64,000 bases of DNA from Siphonodentalium dalli (taxonomy: Eukaryota; Mollusca; Scaphopoda; Gadilida; Siphonodentaliidae). Location of the stretch: NCBI GenBank assembly GCA_032622095.1, contig CP136067.1:76042705-76106704 (forward strand). Direction: 5' to 3'. The notes beneath the pieces were generated by a model. The model was not told the origin of the DNA. It made no database searches and saw nothing but the letters and a program-made list of their open reading frames with translations. Both the position numbers and the translations under genes were made by a program. This document shows, piece after piece, positions 32,333 to 44,300 of the stretch (positions within the stretch are counted from its first letter, which is position 1; each line of letters begins with the position of its first letter).

Positions 32333-33737
32333 TTTTACTGGACTTGGCCTACTGGTCGCGTAGTTCCGACTTTTAAATAAACGGAATTTCCAACTCTATA
32401 AATAAAAGCCCCACAATGCATTCGCCCTGTCCACCACGCAATATCAAAATCTCAGCAGCTAGATACACCACAGGTGGCGTAATAAATGCTCTTTATTATT
32501 TCCATATCAGGAATACAGTAACAAACAAGACAGCAGTAAAATAAATGGGGACAAAAAGTTAGTGTAATCATGTATGAAATTTCCAACTGTTAAAATTCTT
32601 TATAACAGTTGTGACTCCCACCCCCTCAAAATACCTCCATCATTCGATCCCCGTCCCCATCATAATGGGGACAATAATTACTAGTTGGGATACCAGGCAA
32701 TGGTAACCATGTATTTTAACCTTTATGTTGTAGTGTAATAATGTATGAAATTTCCAACTACATGTGCATTAACTTTTTTTTTACAAAAGTTGTGAATCAT
32801 ACACACTCAAAATCTAACTTCCACCCCCACCCCACTACACTGTCCCTTCCACTTAAAAACATTCTGGAGATCAAGTTGGCCACAGGTGTTCAGTTATTAT
32901 ACCCCACGTGTCTTGGACTGTTGCCAAATTCACAGTGCTCCATTAGAGGGCCTGCTTGGACTGTTGCCAAATTCACAATGTTAACTGCAGAGAGGTTGTA
33001 TGTTATTGGAGACGTTCTAATATGACAATAGGCTGGCCTAATTAACGAACCATGCACAGCTAAATACACACAAGCAACTTTTAATCTTCAAATAGATACA
33101 ATTGTCGGCCTCCAAAATTCAATATACTTTCTTATATACAAACAAACATTGAACTCATACCATTGTTTCACTTAACCAAAATAGCGAATTTCCCCAAAAG
33201 AACGCATATAGACTGCGCATGCGCAATTATATTAAAATACCCACAATACACTTCACGAGGCTCACAATGGGTTATAATATTTGTTTTCCAAATTTGTTTT
33301 ATCTTCAACTAAAAACAAATAGTCTATCGAAATAACTTTCAAATTAATATTACACGTTTCTATAAATAAGCAAATTAGTATATATAAACAAAGCGTATTT
33401 CATTAATATTTGACTACAAAAAATACTCGGAACACAACTGTAAATAAACTAACTTGAGACTCTCAGTCACTCACACCGTCACAGTCTCAGTCTCACTATC
33501 GAGCTGACACTCAGAACAGCATCCGAAGCCGGAAATTTGGAAATTCGCCATTTTTCTTCAAACAATTTTATTCTTTACAAAATACAAATTATCGGGTTTA
33601 CATAAAACCATTCAAAAATTGAAACAAACTTAAATAATAAATAAATTAAACCATAAACTCTTACCATAATTACAGAAAATAAAAGATGGCCGTTACTACA
33701 AAAAAAACAGACATGCGCACTCCAATTAAAATTACCC
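32333..33737. other. Intergenic sequence with scattered repeats
   Basis: Near 32418-32493 the phrase CATTCGCCCTGT...CACCACAGGTGGCGTAATAAA recurs in altered form at 34131-34205. GTATGAAATTTCCAACT occurs at about 32573 and 32741. No gene. Confidence 0.4.
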
Positions 33738-34134
33738 ATAATTCAGTTCACTACACCAGGGGCTCCCAACAGGTTATACAATATTTTCAGGCTATCAGAT
33801 TATTTATATTTTCGACTTTAAGTTTACAATTTGAGCCTGTCGTTAACTTTACAACTTCGGCATCTACGTGATTATATCGGTACGATTCAGTAAGGTACAA
33901 ACAATCTCCATAAAATACCCACAATTCAGTTCACTACATGCAGGGGCTCCCAATAGGTTATTCCCATTTATTATGGGCTCCCAATAGGTTATACAATATT
34001 TTCAGGCTATCAGATTATTTTTATCATATTTTCATAAACGTATTATACACCGCTGGCGTTAACTTTACAATTTCGGCATCTACGTGATTATATCGGTACG
34101 ATTGAGTAAGGTACAAACAATCTCCAAGAATACA
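33738..34134. repeat. Tandem duplication, about 185-210 bp
   Basis: CAGTTCACTACACCAGGGGC at 33742 and CAGTTCACTACATGCAGGGG at 33926 start two copies that share GGTTATACAATATTTTCAGG, CATCTACGTGATTATATCGG and AAGGTACAAACAATCTCCA. The second copy has an internal duplication of GGGCTCCCAATAGGTTAT. Confidence 0.8.
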
Positions 34135-34202
34135 TTCGCCCTGTACTCCATGCGATATAAAAAAACCAAATGCTAGAAACACCACACTAGGTGGCGTAAT
34201 AA

Positions 34203-34801
34203 AAGACATACAGATGGGGAGAGTGTAACATTAATTGGTTAATTATCTATATTCCTATATTCTCCACGAATGCTATACATCCTAACTATCTGGTATTCTC
34301 AGGCATACCGCATGGACTGAACATAAGTTAAAGGTACTCAATCCGATCAGACGGTCCCCATATAATCAAGATACAACAACAACAACAACAACAATATTTC
34401 TTCAATATAGGCTTTAGTTATCAGAATCGATTAATTGCAACAAAATAATGCTAACCACTGTCAACTATGGTATAAAATTTCCCAAAACGTGTTATTTATC
34501 AACAGTTTGTTCAACGAAATATGGCCGTATTGTCACGATATTTGGCCGTATTACTACTTGATTGTAGAGTTATCCATCTTCGTCCGCAATTTTGTCCGAG
34601 GTCGTTCGTTTGACGCTTTTCTGGGCCACAAATAATTGCACATCTCGAGAAATAACAAACTTCAAAAATCGATATCTGATCACTCTGATCGGTACAAAAT
34701 ATTTGATTCGAGTCAAGAAGACTCGAATCAAATATTTTTACCCCCCCCCCCCCCAAGCCAAAGAAATGGTAATTGGGAGCGTTAATTCGGATAATGCATC
34801 T
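34203..34801. repeat. Segment inverted relative to 36850-37371
   Basis: AAGACATACAGATGGGGAGA with ATTAATTGGTTAATTATCTA and CTATACATCCTAACT matches the reverse complement of 37284-37371. Both copies are followed on the inner side by a TTAA MITE, which suggests duplication of a block that already carried it. Confidence 0.75.
34332..34801. mobile_element. TTAA-target MITE, copy 2 (470 bp)
   Basis: Starts AGGTACTCAATCCG after TTAA at 34328-34331 and ends CGGATAATGCATCT before TTAA at 34802-34805. Internal sequence including TTGATTGTAGAGTTATCCATC and TATTTGATTCGAGTC matches copies 1 and 3. Contains (CAA)n and C(n) runs. Confidence 0.8.
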
Positions 34802-34904
34802 TTAATATGTGACAGGAACTTTAATATCGGCATGATTATTAGAGTTAGACCCCATGCTAAAATTATATGTATACTTGAAACAATCAGTCATCGATTCAGG
34901 GACG

Positions 34905-35960
34905 TGGCTATAGGGTCTCCGTTGGGGGTGGGGGTGTCCACCTTGGGAAATTCCAATTGCATGCAGACCCCCCCCCCCACCCTTGAATCAGAATCAGACC
35001 AAACACAAGTTTTGCATAATTCCATTTGCACCCCCACCCCCTTGCATGCACCTCAGTACTCAGGCCTAATATCCTATATTCATAAACCATGGTTCTATTT
35101 TCCCGAAATCAGAACATTCAGATATTTTAACCTGAAACATTGCATAAATCCTAACGTGGTCTATAACTCTAGACAAATGCAAACAACTACGGGCAAGAAA
35201 CCAGGACACACCGGGCTGACCATGGTTGTTCGGCCCGGTGTGAGAATTTTTTTTAAACTATACCAGCTGACTATACAAGAAAATCGCAAATCTTAGCATC
35301 TGGACTGGCCTCAACTGAAGCTTTCCTATAGTGTTGGAAGTATCAAACCTCACCCTCCCCTTAGGTTGGGAAATTCTCCAACTGATGACCATTTTAGTCC
35401 ACAAGTTTAACCAAATGTAGTAAAATATTCTTTTGTTTAACTAATTAGCAGTTTTGTATTTGCCACGGGGGAGGGACAACGACATGGTTCGGCCTGGTGT
35501 GCGAAAATTTTGAAATCTGAACAAGAAAATAGGAGTTGGAAATTTCAAACCTGACACCCCCCACTTAAGTTGGAAAATTTCCAACTGATGACAATTCCAA
35601 TGACATTGTTAACCAAATTTATGACAATATTGTTTTCTTAAATTAACCAGCAGTTTTTGACTGGCCACGGGGGAGTGACCAGGACACAAGCTTTCAAAGT
35701 GTTGGAAATTTCCAACTTGTCATCCCCCCCCCAAAGGTTGGAAAATTTCCAACTAATGACCTTTTCTGGACAACATAATAGGAAAATATGCAAATATTGG
35801 TCCAAAAACATTTACCCCCCCCCCCCCCCAATAAATTGTTTGAAAATCAAACTACAAGAACATTTTCAACCTATTGTTGGTGTGAAATTTCCAACTAATG
35901 TATTGGCAGGTATGAAATTTCCAACTGTTGGAAATTTTGACCATTGACCAACCCCCAAAT
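34905..35960. repeat. Dispersed GTTGGAAATTTCCAAC-rich repeat, copy 2
   Basis: Begins GGGACGTGGCTATAGGGTCT with C tracts, then the short palindrome-like GGTTGTTCGGCCCGGTGTGA, then several AGTTGGAAATTTCCAACT phrases in the order of 43545-44220. A plus-strand ORF (34592-35296) across it is repeat translation. Confidence 0.7.
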
Positions 35961-35984
35961 TTTTTTTTCTCCGGTTATTTAAAA

Positions 35985-36180
35985 GTCGAACTGCGCGATC
36001 AGGAGGCTGGTCACCGGTAAAAGGTGTAGTTGGGAATTTCAATTTCGCTTATTGTCCTTTACATTATTATGTCAATAATGTTGATTTTTGGTTTGTGACA
36101 AGCTATGTCAATTACCATTAAAAGAAATTTAAAAGATCATTTGTAAGTCTTATATTTCAACTTTTATAGATATTTTTCGT
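35985..36180. repeat. Repeat related to the core of the 53.7-kb MITE
   Basis: AAAGGTGTAGTTGGGAATTT, GACAAGCTATG and TTTGTAAGTCTTATATTTCA occur in the same order and orientation as at about 53710-53865, but the flanking inverted ends of that MITE are not evident here. Confidence 0.65.
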
Positions 36181-36228
36181 TATGCAGCCCACTGATGATT
36201 GTGGTCGGAGACGGCAGAGTCGGCCGCC

Positions 36229-36775
36229 GGTTCGTTAATTAGGTGCTGGTTGTTATTGTTATTTTAACGGAATTCTGAGTTGGTCATTCGCGAATTAATA
36301 TATTTTATATCTATAATTAAAATGATGGGTATATAATATGATCTTGTTTATGGATATTGTAGGAAGTCTAATCTGGCCGTGACTATAGCGATGGGATTTC
36401 TCGCAGGACAACACATTTCGGGTTTTCGTGGGGTGTGTATCCGCTGGATGTCTTATAGTTGCAGTATGTAACAATTATGACCGCGTTAATTGCTTTCGAT
36501 GTTTATGTATGAACAATGGCTGGACCATGCACTCTTGGCGGGAACACAATACCTCCGATATTTTTTATCCGCATTTAGAATCTTTCTGGTGTGGTGAATG
36601 AGAAACCTGCAGCAATAAGCCGTAGTTGTTTGTAATAATTCGAAGAATTAGTTGTTTTAACGCAATTCTGAGGCGGTGAATTCATGTAACCAATATATTT
36701 TATATTATAATTTATATTTATGGCTAATAATATGATCTTGAGGGCGTTACCATTTCTGATTATGGTTTTCTTGTT
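36229..36775. repeat. Right arm of large inverted repeat
   Basis: Reverse complement of the left arm 30922-32332 without the 706-bp insertion. It ends ATGGTTTTCTTGTT at 36775. It contains about 30 extra bases near 36540-36570 absent from the left arm. Confidence 0.8.
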
Positions 36776-36849
36776 ATCCCTGTTCCACTCCGAGTCATTC
36801 AGATCTATATACTCATGACTCTGAGTGTTTCAAGTATGTATATAATTAA

Positions 36850-37276
36850 AGATGTATAATCAGATTAAGCGCCCCTCAATTACTATTTATTTGGATTCGG
36901 GGGTAACAAATATTGGTTCGAGTCAGGAACCCACCTATCAAAGAGTTATTAGATATCGATTTTTGAAATCTATTATTTTTCACCATCGACTTAATAGTGG
37001 CCCAATATAAAGTCGACGAGCCGACGGTCTCGGACCAAATTGCGGATGAAGATGGATAATTCTAAAATCAAGAGGCTTTGTGTTGATATATAAGGTCAAA
37101 TTTCGTCGAACAACATGCTGATAAATAACACGTTTCGGGCAATTTTATACTAGAGTTGACAGTGGTTAGCATTATTTTTGGGCAATTAATCGATTTTGAT
37201 AACTGAAGCGGCATTTCTAAAAATGTTGTTGTGGGAATCTGATTATATGAGGACCATCGAATCTTATTGAGTACCT
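36850..37276. mobile_element. TTAA-target MITE, copy 3 (427 bp)
   Basis: Bounded by TTAA at 36846-36849 and 37277-37280. It ends CTTATTGAGTACCT, the inverse of the AGGTACTCAA family end; the left end AGATGTATAATCAG is diverged in the same way as the right end of copy 2. The interior is the reverse complement of copy 2. Confidence 0.78.
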
Positions 37277-37280
37277 TTAA

Positions 37281-38394
37281 CCAGAGAGTTAGGATGTATA
37301 GACTTCGTGGAGATTATAGGAGTATAGATAATTAACCAATTAATGTTACACTATCCTGATCTGTATGTCTTGTTTCCAACTGATTTCAACATCTAAGCGT
37401 GCAATGAAGGGATGGGCATAAATTGTGAAAAACAATATTGGACACCAGGGAGGTTATATATTTGGCTAGATCAATGCATGTCATGAATCTCGACTCTGGC
37501 TGCGCCCGTTGAGATCATGGGAATTTGTTCATGTTCTGACAGAGAAGTTTATAACATTGACAGAAACATTGCAGCTATAATATATTTCTTAGGTATAATA
37601 CATGTCCCTATGTTAATAGTTATGTACCGGTATTCCATAGTAAGTGTAGGTTCCAACTCGAGATTGCATGCATAAAATTGAAAAGGTCAATTTGTTGAGC
37701 CAAGTCAGATTTGCATCCCTTACAATCGTGGAATTTCTTCCACATAATCCAATGTTTATTGCGATATCGACTCACAAACGTGGCAAACAATCATCTAGAG
37801 TTGGTGCCATGGCCCCTTCTGTTAAATAGATTATTAAGGAACAAGTACTAACAACGAAATATATTCACTGCCTTGTGTGTTGAATGCTATAAAGAACATC
37901 AAAAACATTCCCATATATTTTAAACGGGCGATAAATATATTCAGCACATTCTTTGGAAACATATATAATCGAACATTTTACTACAATATATTGGCTTGAA
38001 ATACAAAGGCATCTCAACATAATTATTTATTATTATATTACAATTATTATTATGTTCCTGTCTGAAACCCCCCTTATACTATAGATGGTCATTTAAAAAT
38101 AACCATCAAATTATTGTCAACAGGGACAAATAAGATTCAAGGAAACGTCGCATCGCGCAGCAACAAAGATAGCTTATAGCTGGGACTAATATAGACTTAT
38201 ATTAGTCCAAGGTTACAGAATGTGCACGGGCCAATCGGGTCAGAATTCCAACTCAATATATCCGTTTTATGTCTGTTTTAATTTTTAATTTTCAATTCTG
38301 ATAATCGTTTTACGTTCATTCCAATTTCAACTTTTTAATTATAATATTTTAAATCCAACATTAAAACTTTTAGTAGTAGATTTGTATTTAGCTT
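37281..38394. other. Inverted-repeat edge, then intergenic sequence
   Basis: 37284-37371 pairs with 34203-34300. The remainder is AT-rich without genes or recognised repeats. Confidence 0.35.
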
Positions 38395-38745
38395 CTTACT
38401 TTGAAGTTAGAATTAAAATATTGGAAATAACAATATTAAGTTAGAATTAAAATATTAAGTTGGAGTTGAAATAGGTTAGAATTGAAACATTAAGTCAGAG
38501 TTAAAATGTGTAGTTAAAATTGAAATATTAGAATTAAAATATTGAGTTGGAATTGAAATATTAAGTTAGAGTTAAAATATTAAATTAGAGTTAAAATATG
38601 AAGTTAGCATTATACTATTAGAGTAAAATATCAAGTTAGCATTATACTATTAGAATTAAAATATCAAGTTAGAGTTAAAATATTAAGTTAGAATTAAAAT
38701 ATTATAATTAAAATATTATGTTAGAGTTAAAATAGTAATTTAGAA
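38395..38745. repeat. AT-rich minisatellite (GTTAGAATTAAAATATTAA)n
   Basis: Imperfect units of about 16-19 bases, alternating GTTAGAATTAAAATATTAA and GTTAGAGTTAAAATATTAA, with shorter variants; roughly twenty units. Confidence 0.85.
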
Positions 38746-39219
38746 TTATGACCCTTTCGGCCCTCCATAAATTATGACGTATAATTATGTTCCAGCACTG
38801 GATATATATCATCCACGAGCATGCATGGATGAGATTCAGCTTTGGGAGAATCTTTCGTCGAAGTGAATGGCTCAGCTGCTCAAGTGTGGCACTCAGCGGA
38901 TAAAGCGTTCTTGGAACAACACTGCGCCTCTCAACATAAATATATGAAGTTTAGTGGCACAATATCCACATGCATGGGTAAAATGCATATACACAATACA
39001 AAATACATGTAGTATTCAAAGTAACAGATAATAGAATAGGACACCAAAACTCTGACTCGTAAAAAGTCCAAAATATGATCCTTTATATTGTATCATTCCA
39101 GTTGATTATACATGTATCTCTATTCTCTCCACATGCAGACTATTCTGTAAATATTATGTCTTAACACAGGGGCGTATCGTAAAAAAAAATTATTCGAAAT
39201 GAAAATCAAGTGCGTCACT
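38746..39219. other. No gene seen
   Basis: AT-rich single-copy-looking sequence. Confidence 0.25.
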
Positions 39220-39223
39220 TTAA

Positions 39224-40801
39224 AGGGGTACTGTACGCCATTTTCATTAAATTTCCGGTGATAACAACGATGTAATATCGATAATATATAGAACTAGAAT
39301 GCACTCAGAGAGATGCCAACGTGCGCAAAAATGTAATAAACAATAATTTTAAAAATAATTTCACTGTATTTTACTTAATTTATTTAATTTAATTTAATGT
39401 TAGCAAAAAAAGACAATTACCATTTCTCATTTCATCACAGATAAAAGGCAAATTACTATATTAATCATTTAAGTAATTAAAACCAATTCCATGTTGCCGA
39501 AAGGATGAGACTTTAATATCGATTACATTTTTTTCAGCGGCATATTTTCATTTTCATTTTCCGATAGTCAAAGTTGACCAAAGGAGCAATTATAAGAAAT
39601 AATTAATACTATTTGTGTAAATATTGATAGCAGCCAATATGCAACAATAAATATCAATAATTAATCAATAATTAATCAATAACGATCATTTTATGTAATA
39701 ATACACTCTTCAAACGGTGTTTGTGTCAACAAATGCGTTTTGTTTTGTGTTACGTCATTCGTCGTATTTGACCCGGAACTCGGCTGAAGGTTAGGCTATT
39801 CAGCCTATTGCGTCGAATTACGAAATCGCGTTTTGAATGTCTCTCTTTTCCCGCACGATAAAAAGGGGTCTTCGCACGAACCAAAAATGATAAAACTTCC
39901 CAATTATAAGTAAAAATACCCAAATGAAGGAGTCTATGTTGGTCCCGAAGAATGTAGAGTTCTGATGGAGAACATGTAGGTCGATCTATTTTTTGTCATA
40001 ACTCTGACGTATTTTGACCTGGGAGAAAAAATCGAAATCGAGGCTCACTACGAGCATGCCGCAGTTTTAAATATAGAAACAGGGAATCCTGACAAATGGC
40101 GACATCGGCGAAAAACAAATGATCGAAAACAACACATAAAATAAACATAGCAAAAAACGCGGCACAGTAAAAATGTCAGAACGCCACGAGGTTTTACGTC
40201 GTTTTTGGTGACGTCATGGAGTGTGACACCAACCTACGAATCTGTCTGATCGCCATACTGTTGCGCGAGCGCACGTAAACATAAGTAATTTGAGTCGAAG
40301 ATGTATTGTGTAAACGCTCAGGTTAATAGGCTATCTTAAAATTTAATAATTTAAAAGTTAATAATTTGATATAAATTGAATTTATGACTGGAGCCATAAA
40401 ATGGCGTCAACTAAATTACGAATTTCCGTGTACACGACGTAATCAAATAAAGTAATTGAGGGATACTGGATTGTTAAACCGATCGCGCACACGATCGTTT
40501 AAATATAATGATGATACGGGGAGAAAACTCAAGCCACTAACTGACTAGTGACGATACAATAACTCAAATGAGAATATGGGACTAGTATGCATATAATATA
40601 ACTTTTATTTGGTTTATTTGGTTAAAAACTGTACAAAAATTACTCGACAACGACAATTTGTATTTTTGCATTCCGGTAAATTTGCCATCCGTAACACTAC
40701 TTCGTACTCAACAGATTTTCAAATAATGGAAAAATTGTTACCTTATTCTCCGACTCGGAGACTATAGAAACCAACAACAACATTTTGGGTACAGTATCCC
40801 T
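39224..40801. mobile_element. 1.58-kb TTAA-flanked non-autonomous DNA element
   Basis: Left end AGGGGTACTGTACGCC after TTAA (39220-39223); right end GGGTACAGTATCCCT before TTAA (40802-40805). Terminal TTAAAGGG(G/A) with TTAA duplication resembles the ends described for T2/Kolobok-type MITEs; piggyBac also uses TTAA. No ORF of note inside. The interior is AT-rich with ATTTAATTT runs. Confidence 0.65.
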
Positions 40802-40805
40802 TTAA

Positions 40806-41134
40806 CAAACGAATCGCCATTTAATAAATTTTTTATTTTTACTCATTTGACGACACCCTCCCCCCTTCCCCCATGTGCATGGTCGTTCATATTTTGTGCA
40901 ATTTGCTCACCTGTCCCTGTTCTCGAACTATCATCTCGAACCGAGAGAAGGGTATGACTGAGACCAAGTACAAGTAATTCTGCAGTCTACTGATATTCCG
41001 AATTGTTTTCTATATTTATTTCTAAGAAGAACTTCTATCCAATACATTATAATAATGTGACTCAAAAGAAACTGCGTGTGATTTTTCGAAACTATCACGT
41101 TTTCTTTTTTTAGAATTCCTAACCGTCACCTCCG
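40806..41134. other. ASB gene 3' flank with candidate poly(A) signal
   Basis: On the minus strand AATAAA (plus TTTATT at 41015-41020) lies about 115 bases downstream of the ASB stop codon, a plausible polyadenylation signal. The rest is unassigned. Confidence 0.45.
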
Positions 41135-41334
41135 TCACGAGATCCTTGGTGTATACCTTCGCTTATAACAAAAAACGCATGCACAATCAAAGGACTCGAA
41201 GTCGTCAAAATGGAGATATAGTACGATACTGGCAGGAAGTATCTCCGACAGTTGATCTCTGTTGTTTCCATGTCGTCTGCAAATTATTCTGTTAATGGTG
41301 ACTCGGCATGATGATCTCAGCGACCTCGGCTTCT
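41135..41334 (-). CDS. ASB1: ASB1-like, coding exon 4 (SOCS box)
   Basis: Acceptor TTTGTGTATTGCAG before 41334. Encodes EKPRSLRSSCRVTINRII onward to the stop at 41135-41137. The Leu-x3-Cys BC-box and LPASI lie where Elongin C and Cullin5 contacts sit in ASB proteins. Confidence 0.88.
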
Positions 41335-44300
41335 CTGCAATACACAAATGAAAATGTAGATGATAAATCAGTCTTGTGGAAATTCTCTGGGTAACCCTTA
41401 GGCTTATTATATTCATTGAGCCTAACCTGTGTTGATATTGAATTTCGTTAGCTGTCTTAAAATACTCGGACGTTTCACAAGGGAGGTGATGGGACTATAT
41501 CCAACAAAATGTTCTAAACGTTGGTCCACCTGCTGAATATTATAGCACATTTACTGGACATAAAGTCCCAAAAATAAGGGTTTAATCGAGTCTATAAATC
41601 GGTATCCCATTATAAAGAGCTATATTGGGATACCGATTTATGAACTCGATTAAACCCTTATTTTTGGGACTGTATGTCCAGTAACTGTGATTATAGGTTA
41701 AGACGCGAATAAAAGTACATTTTTTCATAATCATACTATAATTGGTGGAGCTGAAAGACTAGCCTACTACAGGCATGGCGACTGAATGTAAACCACTAAG
41801 TGTGTCTAGACTAAATATCATCCATGCATGCAGAGTGAGAGTGAATGCAAACAAGTTATCTGATGTATATCATTTATTGCGCATACCTTTTAGCTCTCGT
41901 AGTAAAGGAACACAACCAGGTAGGCCAGGTTTGTAGTCGTACTGCCAAGGAAACAGTCCTCTATCGTCAGTGACGAATAAGTTGGCACCGAACTCATAGA
42001 CGAGTTTAACGAAGAGTGGATCACATTGACGGCTGGCGCACACATGATACAAACTGAGAGGGTAGAAATTACTGCGTCCCTCTTGCTGTTCAATGAGATC
42101 TGGATCCGCCCCTGCCTTGAGCATCAGTTTGAGACATTCGAAATTGTGATTGATGATTGCTGTGTGCAGTGGCGTTTGTTGAAACTGCACAATCATACCA
42201 GACCGTGTAATTCCCGTCGGAAATGTCAAGTCAGCACCATAATCAACCAATAGCTGTGGATGATGAATGATACGTATGTGTGCATGTGATGTATGTATAC
42301 CGGCACTATAGTGATCAAGAATATGTCATGTTGAGAGGTGATTGACATTCTTGTTTTATAAGAGTTTTTCGAATGTGCAGTCTCATGAGAGGGTTAAGGA
42401 CCCTACAAATAGGACATCGCGTTCGGCAGATGTTTAACCCATGACTTCAACCATATACCAACTAGATCTAAACTGAATATACGACTGTATATAGATATAA
42501 GGTGGAGATTAATGGAAATATATATTATGGGTGTCCATCATTTACTTGTATCTGCATACGTATGAGACTGATCAGATAAAGTATTGCTCTGGATAGCATG
42601 TGTTCATATTATGGTTATAGATAGGGTTAAAACCGATAAATCGATATCAATATATGAGGCTGATAAGAAGAAAATTATTGGACTTATATATCTCATCGTG
42701 AAGGGTTAATTCTATTCCGAACCATTTAACCAATCGATACTAAAAACTATACAGGTGAGAGGTGTGTCATCATAAACATGCACATAAAATATGAACATGC
42801 ACGGTCCGACAAAAATTACTTGAGTTGTCGCATCGGATAGAACATTGCTATCTGTGGATGGAAAGTGTTTTTTTCTAAACGGATCGATACACAAAATCTG
42901 TACAGGTGATGGATTTGTCACCATATAAACACGCTCGTAAAATATAAACACATCTGATAAAAAATATTCGGGTTATCGCGACACATATGATGTGACTACG
43001 GACAGACCGATGGACAGACACACGACAGATGGTTGATCCGGGCGTCGGCTTGTAGACTTGTACGTATTGTATATATTCTATCAGTAGCGAGTTTGCGATA
43101 CCCGTCCGATGGGTACAGGTAAATCTGTGAACATCGTCACGGTCACTTGGGTACTTTCAATGCAGCTCATAAAGCGATGGCGATTTGGAAGGGTAGATGT
43201 GTCCCATTGACCGGTAACCTTTCACTACGATTTTCTCACTCAAACGTTCATGAATTACAAGAAATTCCAGTCAGCTATGCGTTAACCTATTTATTGCAAG
43301 ATGTCATGCATGGGCAAACATCATTGATAAAGTTGTAATTTTAAGCCAGGTTTATGTTCAAATTCTCGAGGCGGCTTCCAGCACTTATATAAATACGGAA
43401 GGCCGATCTTTTCACTAACAACGTTCTTCACTGCATTCGACAGGTTTTGGTTAATAGAGTGAGTAGATGGTGCTATAGACGCAGTCTCGACCCATTACAG
43501 GGCGTGGCTATATGGTGCTATAGACGCAGTCTCGACCCATTACAGGGGCGTGGCTATAGATTGTTTCCGCATTAGGAGGGTGTCCACCTTCTAACTACAC
43601 CCCTTGAACCATATCAATTTCACAATTTTGCGTGTAATTCCATTTGCACGCACCCCCTCCCCCCGTTGGGCTTTGATTTTCCCCAACTGGTGTAGATCTG
43701 AGCCTGAACAATCCTAATATCTAGTGGTCTAACGCCATGCAAATTCACCCAGATTTGTTTTGTTTTTTCCTTAAATTAATTATCAATTTCTAACTGGCAA
43801 CTGGGGAGGGACCGGAACACACCGAATCGACCATGGTTCGGCCCGGTGTGAGAAATATTTGAAATCCGAACATGAAATTTGCTAAATCCTAGCATCCAGA
43901 CTGGCATCAAGCTTTCCATTTGTTGGACATTTTGAGACCTGACACCTCCTAAGGTTGGAATTTTCCAACGGTTGGAATTTTCCAACAGTTTCTGATAGCC
44001 ACTTCAGTCCAAATGTTTTTACCAAAAATAGGAAAATACGCAAATGTTGGTCTAAAAACTACAAATTCTCCACTAATAAATTTTTGGAAAATTAAACTAC
44101 GAGAACAATTTCAACCTACTGTTGGTGTAAAATTTCCAACAACTGTTGTGTCAGGTATATCGAACATTTGACCAAAGTTGGGGGTGAGACACCCCTGTGT
44201 TGTCACGTCCCTGTCTCAACCCTTTGCACAATTAAGGGCATCAATATATCGTGGATTTATCCATGTATTGCACATTTGAATATGACCGTTTAGTTACTTT

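Noticed and set aside
34592-35296. 234-codon plus-strand ORF
   Set aside because: Spans the end of a MITE and a dispersed repeat, including C-runs read as prolines; no domain.
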